A stretch of DNA of 10,068 nucleotides. It comes from Gammaproteobacteria bacterium (GTDB lineage Bacteria > Pseudomonadota > Gammaproteobacteria > CAJXQU01). Under the pieces are notes generated by a model. It had not been told where the DNA came from. It saw nothing but the letters and a program-made list of their open reading frames with translations, and searched no databases. Of this stretch, positions 1 through 6,411 are shown in pieces; the stretch's first letter is position 1; the number at the start of each line of letters is the position of its first letter. Both the position numbers and the translations under genes were made by a program. The stretch covers positions 1 to 10,068 of the forward strand of contig JALSSM010000310.1 of the NCBI GenBank assembly GCA_026984275.1, read 5' to 3'.

Positions 1-225
1 TTGCCATTTTTCAGGAGTCAACGCCTGTTCGATCAGGGCTTTCGCCAGTTGTTCGTCACTGTCATTTATCACCCAGATCTCTGGCCAGGCTTCATGTGCC
101 GGTATCTCGCCTATGCCGCCCTGCAGGGTTTCATTTTTTATCAGGAACTTTATTTTTTGATCTTCAAGGATGCCGCTAAGAAAGCCGATCAGAATATTAT
201 CGCTGGAAGAATAGACTCTTTTCAT
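1..225 (-). CDS. DUF2007-type small protein, 3' end cut off by window edge
   Basis: I translated this from the reverse complement. It gives 75 codons with no stop before the window edge, beginning MKRVYSSSDNILIGFLSGIL and including the stretch HEAWPEIWVINDSDEQLAKAL. The N-terminal pattern (K-x-V-Y, then a helix of the 'I-G-F-L-x-x-I-L-E' type, then 'I-K-F-L-I-K-N-E') and the later 'E-I-W-V-x-D/N-x-D' strand fit the DUF2007 family (Pfam 'putative prokaryotic signal transducing protein'), a small fold of about 70-100 residues with no firmly established function. The ATG is well defined because an in-frame TGA lies two codons upstream, but no strong Shine-Dalgarno sequence is visible. It starts 36 bp after the stop of the PilU-like ATPase gene on the same strand, so it is probably the last visible member of the pilTU transcript. 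The family call is from pattern memory and the missing C-terminus is short. Confidence 0.72.
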   Translation of the reverse strand, partial: MKRVYSSSDNILIGFLSGILEDQKIKFLIKNETLQGGIGEIPAHEAWPEIWVINDSDEQLAKALIEQALTPEKWQ

Positions 226-261
226 GCGTCAAGATTAGCATATTCGGCTGTGACCAAAAAA

Positions 262-1320
262 TCAGCTGAAGTTTATTTTTGCTTCGAGGTTGGTTCTGGA
301 GTCCGCATTGCTTAAAGCTTCTTCCAGATCGATACGACCATCGGCATATAATTGATGCAAGGCGGCATCGAAGGTTTGCATACCACTGGATCCACTTTCT
401 TCCATCGCTTCTTTAATATCGCCCAGTTGTCCCTTGAGTATGAGATCGGCAATATGTGGATTGTTGATCATGATCTCTACGGCAGGAAGACGTTTTGATT
501 CTGTATTTGTGACCAGGCGTTGCGACATGACGGCTCGCAAATTGATAGAGAGATCCATCAACAACTGTTTATGGCTTTCATGGGGAAACAGATTAATCAC
601 ACGCTCCATCGCCTGATTGGAATTATTCGCATGTAGTGTGCTGATACAGAGATGACCGGTATTACAAAGCTCCAATGCCGTGGACATAGTTTCGCGATCA
701 CGAATTTCACCGATCATAATCACGTCGGGTGATTCACGCATGGCACTTCTCAGAGCCGCTGCATAGGAAAGCGTATCGACCCCCACCTCGCGTTGATTAA
801 CGATACATTTCTGGTTAGGGTGTGAATATTCGATGGGATCTTCGATGGTCAGAATGTGACCAGGCATTTTACGATTTCGGTAAGAAATCATCGAAGCAAG
901 TGTTGTTGATTTTCCTGAGCCGGTGGCGCCAACCATCAGGATCAGCCCACGCTTACTCATAATTAATTGTTTTAAAACAGGCGGTAGGCCAAGATCCTCA
1001 ACTGTTGGGATTTCATTAGGGATTAACCGCAAGACCATGGCCATATCGCCACGTTGTCGAAAGATATTGACCCTGAAACGAGCATTTTCTTCTTCAAGCT
1101 CAATGGCGAAATCCGTTTCCCATTTTTGTTTCATTTCCTCACGCTGGCGATCAAACATGATGCTAAACGCGGCTGCTTCCACCTGTTGTGGCGTCAGGCT
1201 CATTTTGCCGACCGAGGTGATAACACCTTCTACTTTGATTTTAACCGGGGCATTGGCCGTGAAAAAAAGATCAGAGCCTTTTTTCTGTACCAGCAGTTTG
1301 AGAAAGGGGGTAATATCCAT
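262..1320 (-). CDS. PilU-like type IVa pilus retraction ATPase (second PilU paralogue)
   Basis: 352-residue GspE/PilT-family secretion ATPase, predicted to form a cytoplasmic hexamer at the base of the type IVa pilus and help power depolymerisation. The N-terminal PAS-like domain spans about residues 1-100 and begins with the family hallmark 'KKGSDLFF'. The RecA-like domain carries Walker A GATGSGKST (131-139), the Asp box TIEDPIEY (158-165), Walker B IMIGEIRD (201-208) with catalytic Glu205, and the His box TGHLCISTLH (221-230). All key residues are present, so it should be an active ATPase. It resembles PilU rather than PilT: it has GEIRDRETM, 'STLHANNSNQAMERVINLFP' and IADLILKG where PilT has AIRNLIRE. 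Compared with the neighbouring PilU it lacks the C-terminal acidic tail. An AAGGAAAC Shine-Dalgarno precedes the ATG, and the gap to the upstream pilU stop is 37 bp, implying co-transcription. Family call is certain; its specific role beside PilT and PilU is not known. Confidence 0.93.
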   Translation of the reverse strand: MDITPFLKLLVQKKGSDLFFTANAPVKIKVEGVITSVGKMSLTPQQVEAAAFSIMFDRQREEMKQKWETDFAIELEEENARFRVNIFRQRGDMAMVLRLIPNEIPTVEDLGLPPVLKQLIMSKRGLILMVGATGSGKSTTLASMISYRNRKMPGHILTIEDPIEYSHPNQKCIVNQREVGVDTLSYAAALRSAMRESPDVIMIGEIRDRETMSTALELCNTGHLCISTLHANNSNQAMERVINLFPHESHKQLLMDLSINLRAVMSQRLVTNTESKRLPAVEIMINNPHIADLILKGQLGDIKEAMEESGSSGMQTFDAALHQLYADGRIDLEEALSNADSRTNLEAKINFS

Positions 1321-1357
1321 ATTGTTTCCTTATGCTCAGATAAAAACTTGAATTATG

Positions 1358-2521
1358 TTAAAGCAGTCCGCTGGATTCTTCTGTCTCAAGCAATTCCATC
1401 TTGTCTATTCCAGCGAACTTGTCAGCATCCTTGGCTTCCTTACCCTCCAGTTTGATTCGGAGTCGTAGCTCATTCATGGAATCGGCATTTCTCAATGCAT
1501 CTTCATAGGTAATCTTGTCTGCTTCATAGAGATCAAACAGTGCCTGATCGAAAGTTTTCATCCCAAGTTCATTAGATTTTGTCATGATTTCCTTAATCAT
1601 ATGCGTCTCTCCTTTCAGCAGCAGGTCGGCAATCAATGGTGAATTTAACAGGATCTCAATGGCGGCAACGCGGCCTTTACCATTGGCTGTTTTTAATAAG
1701 CGTTGGGAAATAACCCCTTTAAGATTGAGTGACAGATCCATCAGAAGTTGTTGGCGTCGTTCTTCAGGGAAGAAGTTAATAATTCGATCCATAGCCTGGT
1801 TGGCACTATTGGCATGCAACGTTGCCATGGCAAGATGGCCTGTTTCAGCAAACTGAATACCCATTTCCATGGTTTCACGATCACGGATTTCTCCCAGTAA
1901 GATAACGTCAGGCGCTTGTCGCAAGGTGTTTTTCAGAGCGATCTCCCAGTCGTCGGTATCAACACCCACTTCACGTTGCATAATGATGCAGCCTTTATGT
2001 TCGTGGACGTATTCCACAGGATCTTCTATCGTAATAATGTGTCCCTGTGAATTTTCATTTCGATAATCAACCATGGCCGCCATGGAGGTCGATTTACCAC
2101 TACCGGTGCCACCGACCATGATCACAAGACCACGTTTTGTCATGACGATATCTTTCAGGACTTCCGGCAGCCCAAGACCATCGATGGTCGGCACTTTTGT
2201 TTCAATCGTACGAAGAACCAGACCAACACTGCCTGACTGCACATGGGCATTAACACGAAAACGGCCAATGGGTTTTGGTGCAATGGCGAAATTACATTCC
2301 TTGGTGGCTTCAAATTCTTTGATATTACGATCATTCATGATCGCATAAGCCAGTGCCTTGGTGTTTTCAGGCGTCATTTTCATTTTCGACACCGGTTTGA
2401 TCGCACCATCAACCTTAATGGCGGGAGGGAAACCGACAGAGATAAATAAATCAGACCCTTTCTTGTCTATCATTAGTTGCAGGAGATCCCGCATATAGCC
2501 TATCGCTTGTTCTCGTTCCAT
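1358..2521 (-). CDS. pilU: PilU, type IVa pilus retraction ATPase
   Basis: 387 residues, close to the roughly 380 of classical PilU. It is an accessory retraction ATPase that in known systems works with PilT in twitching motility and natural transformation. The N-terminal domain begins with 'DKKGSDLFISVG' (19-30). The core has Walker A GGTGSGKST (137-145), Asp box TIEDPVEY (164-171), Walker B VILLGEIRD (206-214) with Glu211, and His box TGHLAMATLH (227-236). The region equivalent to PilT's AIRNLIRE reads LIADLLLKGE (296-305), typical of PilU. A charged tail of about 30 residues (KLEGKEAKDADKFAG, then an acidic TEESS end) follows the conserved core. The ATG is preceded only by a weak GAGAA Shine-Dalgarno. 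The gene is 59 bp downstream of pilT and 37 bp upstream of the second PilU-like gene. It shares more sequence blocks with that paralogue than with PilT. Confidence 0.95.
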   Translation of the reverse strand: MEREQAIGYMRDLLQLMIDKKGSDLFISVGFPPAIKVDGAIKPVSKMKMTPENTKALAYAIMNDRNIKEFEATKECNFAIAPKPIGRFRVNAHVQSGSVGLVLRTIETKVPTIDGLGLPEVLKDIVMTKRGLVIMVGGTGSGKSTSMAAMVDYRNENSQGHIITIEDPVEYVHEHKGCIIMQREVGVDTDDWEIALKNTLRQAPDVILLGEIRDRETMEMGIQFAETGHLAMATLHANSANQAMDRIINFFPEERRQQLLMDLSLNLKGVISQRLLKTANGKGRVAAIEILLNSPLIADLLLKGETHMIKEIMTKSNELGMKTFDQALFDLYEADKITYEDALRNADSMNELRLRIKLEGKEAKDADKFAGIDKMELLETEESSGLL

Positions 2522-2557
2522 TGAATTTCTCGCTGTTTTTTTAATCTAAACGCTTAA

Positions 2558-2570
2558 ACCTGTATCAGGT
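2558..2570 (-). other. Small hairpin in the pilT-pilU spacer
   Basis: ACCTG-ATA-CAGGT on the minus strand, a 5-bp perfect stem with a 3-nt loop, 10 bp after the pilT stop and followed by TTTAAGCGTTT. It is too short, and its T-run too broken, for a convincing intrinsic terminator. It could cause partial attenuation or mark an mRNA processing site that separates pilT and pilU expression levels. This is inference only; such small hairpins also arise by chance. Confidence 0.25.
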
Positions 2571-2580
2571 CATCGGCAGC

Positions 2581-3615
2581 TTAGAATAAATCTTTATTAA
2601 CAGCTTTGACCCTGGCGTCCTGACGGGTAATTCGGTTTTTATTCACCAGTTCCTGCAGGCATTGATCCAGTGTTTGCATACCGACGGAAGCACCGGTCTG
2701 GATCGCGGAATACATTTGCGCAACCTTGTTTTCGCGGATCAGATTTCGAATGGCGGGTGTACCAATCATGATCTCATGAGCAGCAATTCGGCCGCCACCG
2801 ACTTTCTTCAGCAGGGTTTGACTAATGACAGCACGCAGAGATTCCGACAACATGGCACGCATCATGTCTTTTTCGTCGGCTGGGAAAACATCAACGATAC
2901 GGTCGATCGTCTTGGCGGCGGAACTGGTATGCAAGGTACCGAAAACAAGGTGGCCTGTTTCAGCCGCCGTCAGAGCCAGACGAATGGTTTCAAGATCACG
3001 TAACTCACCTACGAGGATCGTATCGGGATCTTCACGTAAAGCTGATCGTAAGGCTTCATTAAAACCGAGTGTGTCACGGTGAACCTCACGTTGGTTGATC
3101 AAACACTTCTTACTTTGATGAACAAATTCGATGGGATCTTCTACAGTCAAAATATGTCCATATTCACTTTCATTTTTATGGTTGACCATCGCCGCCAGGG
3201 TTGTTGATTTACCAGAACCTGTAGGGCCAGTCACCAGAACAATGCCGCGAGGATAATCAGCGATATCCTTGAAGATGGCTGGCGCACCCAGGTCTTCCAG
3301 CGATAAAATCTCGGAAGGAATGGTACGAAACACCGCTGCTGCACCGCGTTCCTGATTAAAGGCGTTGACACGAAAACGAGCAAGCCCCGGAACTTCAAAA
3401 GAAAAGTCTGTTTCCAGAAATTCCTCATAGTCTTTACGGTTCTTATCGTTCATGATGTCATAGACCAGACCATGAACCTCTTTATGCTCCATTGGAGGAA
3501 CATTCACACGTCGGACATCACCATCAACACGGATCATCGGCGGCAAACCTGCCGAAAGATGTAGATCAGACGCGCCGTTTTTGACGCTAAATGCCAGTAG
3601 TTCACCAATATCCAT
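2581..3615 (-). CDS. pilT: PilT, type IVa pilus retraction motor ATPase
   Basis: 344 residues, the same length as P. aeruginosa PilT. It forms the hexameric cytoplasmic motor that extracts pilin subunits from the pilus base, driving retraction, twitching and DNA uptake. Visible motifs are the N-terminal 'NGASDLHLSAGLPP' (13-26), Walker A GPTGSGKST (130-138, Lys136), Asp box TVEDPIEF (157-164), Walker B TILVGELRD (199-207, catalytic Glu204), His box TGHLVFGTLH (220-229) and the C-terminal AIRNLIRE motif (288-295), which in PilT is needed for retraction. Numbering of Lys136 and Glu204 agrees with the classical protein. The start is supported by GAGGGG at 3624-3629, eight bases before the ATG. 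It is the first gene of the minus-strand group and divergent from yggS across 173 bp, the same arrangement as in Pseudomonas. Confidence 0.98.
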   Translation of the reverse strand: MDIGELLAFSVKNGASDLHLSAGLPPMIRVDGDVRRVNVPPMEHKEVHGLVYDIMNDKNRKDYEEFLETDFSFEVPGLARFRVNAFNQERGAAAVFRTIPSEILSLEDLGAPAIFKDIADYPRGIVLVTGPTGSGKSTTLAAMVNHKNESEYGHILTVEDPIEFVHQSKKCLINQREVHRDTLGFNEALRSALREDPDTILVGELRDLETIRLALTAAETGHLVFGTLHTSSAAKTIDRIVDVFPADEKDMMRAMLSESLRAVISQTLLKKVGGGRIAAHEIMIGTPAIRNLIRENKVAQMYSAIQTGASVGMQTLDQCLQELVNKNRITRQDARVKAVNKDLF

Positions 3616-3788
3616 TAAGATTTCCCCTCATAGTTTCTGGTCGAATGACGGTATAATTACTATCAACAGTTAAAAATTAGCCTGAGATGACACGCATTAC
3701 AAGCTCTTATTGTCATGCTAAATGAGACTGCAAATAACGCGCCAATAATCTGTAGAGGTCAGTGCCGAAAGTTAAACAATAGATATTC
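3616..3788. promoter_or_regulatory. Divergent pilT / yggS intergenic region
   Basis: AT-rich 173-bp spacer that must hold the promoters of both divergent operons. Toward yggS a plausible sigma70 promoter is TTGTCA (3710-3715), 17 bp, AATAAC (3733-3738), about 50 bp upstream of the yggS ATG; a second -10-like AATAAT sits at 3744-3749 without a good -35. Toward pilT I see a good Shine-Dalgarno but no clear -35/-10 pair; GATAGT and TAATTATAC motifs on the minus strand are candidates. An ATGACA (3687-3692) / TGTCAT (3711-3716) inverted repeat with an 18-bp spacer overlaps the yggS -35. Promoter calls are by eye. Confidence 0.45.
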
Positions 3789-4466
3789 ATGGAAATTAAA
3801 AGCATCAAACAGTTTCTGGATGAAATACGGAACCTTGAAACACAATATGGACGACCCGAAAAAAGTGTCACTCTTCTGGCGGTCAGCAAAACCAGATCGA
3901 CCGCTGAGATTGAGAAACTGGCCGATCAGGGACAAATCTGTTTTGGAGAAAATTATCTGCAAGAAGCGATAGATAAAATCCAGTCTCTACGGCATCGAAA
4001 CCTGGAGTGGCATTACATTGGCAGAATCCAGTCCAATAAAACACGACAAATTGCGACGCATTTTGACTGGGTACACACAATTGACAGATTGAAGATCGCT
4101 CAACGATTAAGCAGCCAGCGGCCAGATGATCTTGATGCCCTGAAAATTTGTCTTCAGGTAAATACCAGTGGTGAAGCAACCAAGGGAGGCGTCAGCTTTG
4201 AATCCTTGTCAGAGCTTGCTTTTGCGGTGGCAGAACTGCCACGACTGGAGCTTCGAGGGTTGATGACTTTACCCGCACCGGCCTATGAAATGGAACAGCA
4301 GCGGCGACCTTTTCATGAGATGCGGAAAGCACTCGATTCACTCAGGCAACAGGGGCTTGATCTTGATACACTATCAATGGGCACAACGAATGATTATGAA
4401 GCGGCCATTGCTGAAGGAGCGACCATCATCCGGGTTGGTACAGCCCTGTTTGGTCCCCGTAAATAA
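3789..4466 (+). CDS. yggS: YggS/PROSC family PLP homeostasis protein
   Basis: 225-residue single-domain protein of the alanine-racemase N-terminal (TIM-barrel) fold. It binds pyridoxal 5'-phosphate without known catalysis and buffers PLP and amino-acid pools in the cytosol. The PLP-binding lysine is expected to be Lys34 in LLAVSKTRS (29-37). Other family blocks are CFGENYLQEA (51-60), HYIGRIQSNK (75-84), LQVNTSGEATKGG (122-134), LRGLMTLPA (155-163) and the phosphate-cup region LSMGTTNDYEAAI (195-207) ending RVGTALFG (215-222). The usual block is 'LSMGMSxDxxxAI', so the Thr-Thr-Asn variant here is slightly unusual. The start has only a weak upstream GAAAG as ribosome site. It heads a plus-strand operon with proC 18 bp downstream, a neighbourhood conserved across many bacteria. 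Confidence 0.95.
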   Translation: MEIKSIKQFLDEIRNLETQYGRPEKSVTLLAVSKTRSTAEIEKLADQGQICFGENYLQEAIDKIQSLRHRNLEWHYIGRIQSNKTRQIATHFDWVHTIDRLKIAQRLSSQRPDDLDALKICLQVNTSGEATKGGVSFESLSELAFAVAELPRLELRGLMTLPAPAYEMEQQRRPFHEMRKALDSLRQQGLDLDTLSMGTTNDYEAAIAEGATIIRVGTALFGPRK

Positions 4467-4484
4467 AGACAGGAGAATAGGATA

Positions 4485-5306
4485 ATGAATCACCAGAAGA
4501 TTGTGTTTATTGGTGGTGGAAACATGGGTCATTGCCTGATTGCCGGCTTGATCGCTGATGGTTATTCTCCACAGGCAATCTATGTGGTTGATCCGGATCC
4601 TGAAACGCGAGAGCGGATAAAACTTGAATATCAGATCAGTGTGTTTGAAAGTCCGGAACAAGTCATGAATTCTGCTGAAATCGTTGTGCTGGCCGTCAAA
4701 CCGCAGATCATGGAATCGGCGATTAACAGTATAAAAAGTTTTATTGATTTCCCCCAGCCTCTGATTATTTCAATTGCTGCAGGTATATGCACAAAAAGTA
4801 TCGCGACCTGGCTGGGAGAAGAAGTGCCCATTGTCAGAACAATGCCCAATACTCCCGCCATGGTTGGTAGCGGCGCAACAGCCCTGTTTGCAACAAAACA
4901 TGTCACTGCAGAACAACGAGCCCTTGCAGAGTCTGTCATGCGAGCGGTGGGCATCGTTGAATGGCTGGATGATGAGGCGCTGATGGATGTGGTGACAGCC
5001 GTTTCGGGTAGTGGGCCAGCGTACTTTTTCAGGATTATGGAGGCAATGGAAAAAGCGGCCATAAAAATGGGGTTGTCCGATGAGCAGGCAAGGTTGCTAA
5101 CCGTCCAGACGGCTTTTGGAGCTTCCAAGATGGCTCTGGAAAGCCCGCAGGATCCCGCAACATTGCGGGTTCAGGTGACCTCGCCTGGTGGCACAACAGA
5201 ACAGGCATTAAATATTCTTGATCAAAACAAGATTGATGCTATCTTCGAGCAGGTACTGGAAGCGGCAAAAAATCGATCAAAAGAATTGTCGAACGAACTG
5301 GGTTAA
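4485..5306 (+). CDS. proC: Pyrroline-5-carboxylate reductase
   Basis: 273 residues, normal length. It catalyses the last step of proline biosynthesis, reduction of 1-pyrroline-5-carboxylate to L-proline with NAD(P)H, in the cytoplasm. The N-terminal Rossmann fold shows FIGGGNMGHCLIAGL (8-22), the cofactor segment VVDPDPETRER (34-44) and VLAVKPQ (68-74). The linker has RTMPNTPAMVGSG (118-130). The C-terminal helical dimerisation domain has AVSGSGPAYFF (172-182) and the P5CR signature around RVQVTSPGGTTEQAL (228-242), with no substitutions that look damaging. A clear AGGAG precedes the ATG. It lies between yggS and yggT with 18-bp and 22-bp gaps, so it is surely co-transcribed with them. Confidence 0.98.
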   Translation: MNHQKIVFIGGGNMGHCLIAGLIADGYSPQAIYVVDPDPETRERIKLEYQISVFESPEQVMNSAEIVVLAVKPQIMESAINSIKSFIDFPQPLIISIAAGICTKSIATWLGEEVPIVRTMPNTPAMVGSGATALFATKHVTAEQRALAESVMRAVGIVEWLDDEALMDVVTAVSGSGPAYFFRIMEAMEKAAIKMGLSDEQARLLTVQTAFGASKMALESPQDPATLRVQVTSPGGTTEQALNILDQNKIDAIFEQVLEAAKNRSKELSNELG

Positions 5307-5328
5307 AAATCATCAGGAGTATAAAAAA

Positions 5329-5901
5329 ATGGGTTACTTTAATAACGCACTAACATTTCTGATCAGCACGATAGTTGGATTATATATTCTTGCTGTGTTA
5401 TTACGTTTTCTGTTTCAGTTATTTCGTGCAGATTTTCATAACCCGTTTTCCCAGTTTATTCTCAAGATCACCACACCCGCACTAAGACCTTTACGGAATA
5501 TTATTCCCGGTATGAAGGGGATCGACTGGCCCGCTCTGGTGTTGTTATTTATTCTGCAGTTTTCTTTATTGATCATCATTGGCCTGCTGAAAGGCCAGCT
5601 TCCACCTGTTGGTAGTTTGATCATTATAGCGATTGCTACCTTGATCCAGCTGACCATCTATGTGTTGATGTTTGCATTATTTGTCACTTTTATTCTTAGC
5701 TGGGTTGCTCCCGGAACATACAACTATATGACGTCAATTCTTAGTAGTCTGACCGAACCAATACTGGCACCGATCAGGCGTAAAATTCCTCCCACTGGCG
5801 GGCTGGATTTTTCTATGCTAATTGCCTTTATACTGCTACAGTTAATTTTAATGCTGGTGGTTCATCCGTTAATGGATCTGGGTTCCGGTCGACTTTTATA
5901 G
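5329..5901 (+). CDS. yggT: YggT family integral membrane protein
   Basis: 190-residue inner-membrane protein with two YggT repeats. Repeat one is NPFSQFILKITTPALRPLR then IIPGMKGIDWPALVLLFILQ (38-77); repeat two is YNYMTSILSSLTEPILAPIR then KIPPTGGLDFSMLIAFILLQ (131-171). Four or so hydrophobic segments are evident at about 8-32, 66-87, 96-125 and 161-180. The family's function is not well defined; links to osmotic or ion tolerance, cell shape and division have been proposed for relatives. The reading frame is open further upstream into proC, but the start at 5329 is chosen because CAGGAG lies just before it and the protein then begins like its homologues (MGYFNNALTFLI). The gap to proC is 22 bp. 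Confidence 0.93.
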   Translation: MGYFNNALTFLISTIVGLYILAVLLRFLFQLFRADFHNPFSQFILKITTPALRPLRNIIPGMKGIDWPALVLLFILQFSLLIIIGLLKGQLPPVGSLIIIAIATLIQLTIYVLMFALFVTFILSWVAPGTYNYMTSILSSLTEPILAPIRRKIPPTGGLDFSMLIAFILLQLILMLVVHPLMDLGSGRLL

Positions 5902-5956
5902 ATCAGGCAGAACTAACCTGACTCGTAAAAGGTCTATTTAGAAAAAGGAGTTAAAT

Positions 5957-6403
5957 ATGAATACAAAAAACGTTCTGATTTCTGCGCTGTTAAGCATGAC
6001 CTTTTTCTCGATACCGGCAGGTGCTGAACAATCACAAACCTTTGGTGATTATACGATTCATTACAATGCCATCAATACGGAAATGCTTGATCCAACCGTT
6101 GCGAAAGCTTATGGCATCACACGCAGTAAAAATCGTGCTCTGTTAAATATTTCGGTCTTAAAAGATCATATAGGAACGACAGTTCACCCGGTTAAGGCAA
6201 AAGTAACTGCAACAGCAACCAATCTGACTGCACAAATGCGCAAAATCAAGATCCGTGAGCTGGAAGATGCGGGAGCAATTTATTATATCGGTGAGGTTCC
6301 GATCCATAATGAAGAAACACTGGAGTTTGATATTCAGGTTCAGCCAGAGGGTAGTGAAGAAACTTACAAATTGAAATTCCAGCAGCAGTTTTTCACTGAA
6401 TAA
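5957..6403 (+). CDS. Secreted DUF4426 family protein
   Basis: 148 residues with a clear Sec signal peptide: Lys4, a hydrophobic core LISALLSMTFFSIP, and a likely cleavage after AGA (21-23). The mature part begins EQSQTFGDYTIHYNAINTEM and contains VAKAYGITRSKNRALLNISV (48-67), a block characteristic of DUF4426, a small periplasmic family of gammaproteobacteria with no assigned activity. The predicted content is mostly beta strand (VKAKVTATATNL, YYIGEVPI, LEFDIQVQP). It starts after AAGGAG (5945-5950) with six-base spacing and follows yggT by 55 bp, so it may share the yggS transcript. In P. aeruginosa the DUF4426 gene lies in this neighbourhood but after metX and metW, which are absent here. 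It ends 8 bp from the convergent ExoIII-type gene with no visible terminator. Confidence 0.9.
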   Translation: MNTKNVLISALLSMTFFSIPAGAEQSQTFGDYTIHYNAINTEMLDPTVAKAYGITRSKNRALLNISVLKDHIGTTVHPVKAKVTATATNLTAQMRKIKIRELEDAGAIYYIGEVPIHNEETLEFDIQVQPEGSEETYKLKFQQQFFTE

Positions 6404-6411
6404 GAAAAGCG

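Noticed and set aside
1..315. Plus-strand open frame of 104 codons from the window edge
   Set aside because: It lies antisense to the DUF2007-type gene and the end of the PilU-like gene, starts at a TTG with no ribosome site and shows no recognisable family pattern.
923..1455. Two overlapping plus-strand open frames opposite the ATPase gene
   Set aside because: They are mirror frames of the well-supported PilU-like gene, with arginine- and serine-rich shadow composition.
262..3615. Repeated ATPase genes as a GspE-type secretion or mobile conjugative system
   Set aside because: Motifs and lengths are PilT/PilU type; no secretin, relaxase, integrase or other conjugation genes are present in the window.
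4631..5128. 165-codon minus-strand open frame within proC
   Set aside because: It is fully antisense to an intact proC and has shadow-type composition, with no ribosome site evidence.
5218..5328. N-terminal extension of yggT overlapping proC
   Set aside because: The extra 37 residues are basic and unlike the family, while a good CAGGAG site and a family-like start occur at 5329.
5903..5921. TCAGG...CCTGA inverted repeat after yggT as a terminator
   Set aside because: The stem is only 5 bp with a 9-nt loop and no T-run follows; the DUF4426 gene begins shortly after with its own good ribosome site.
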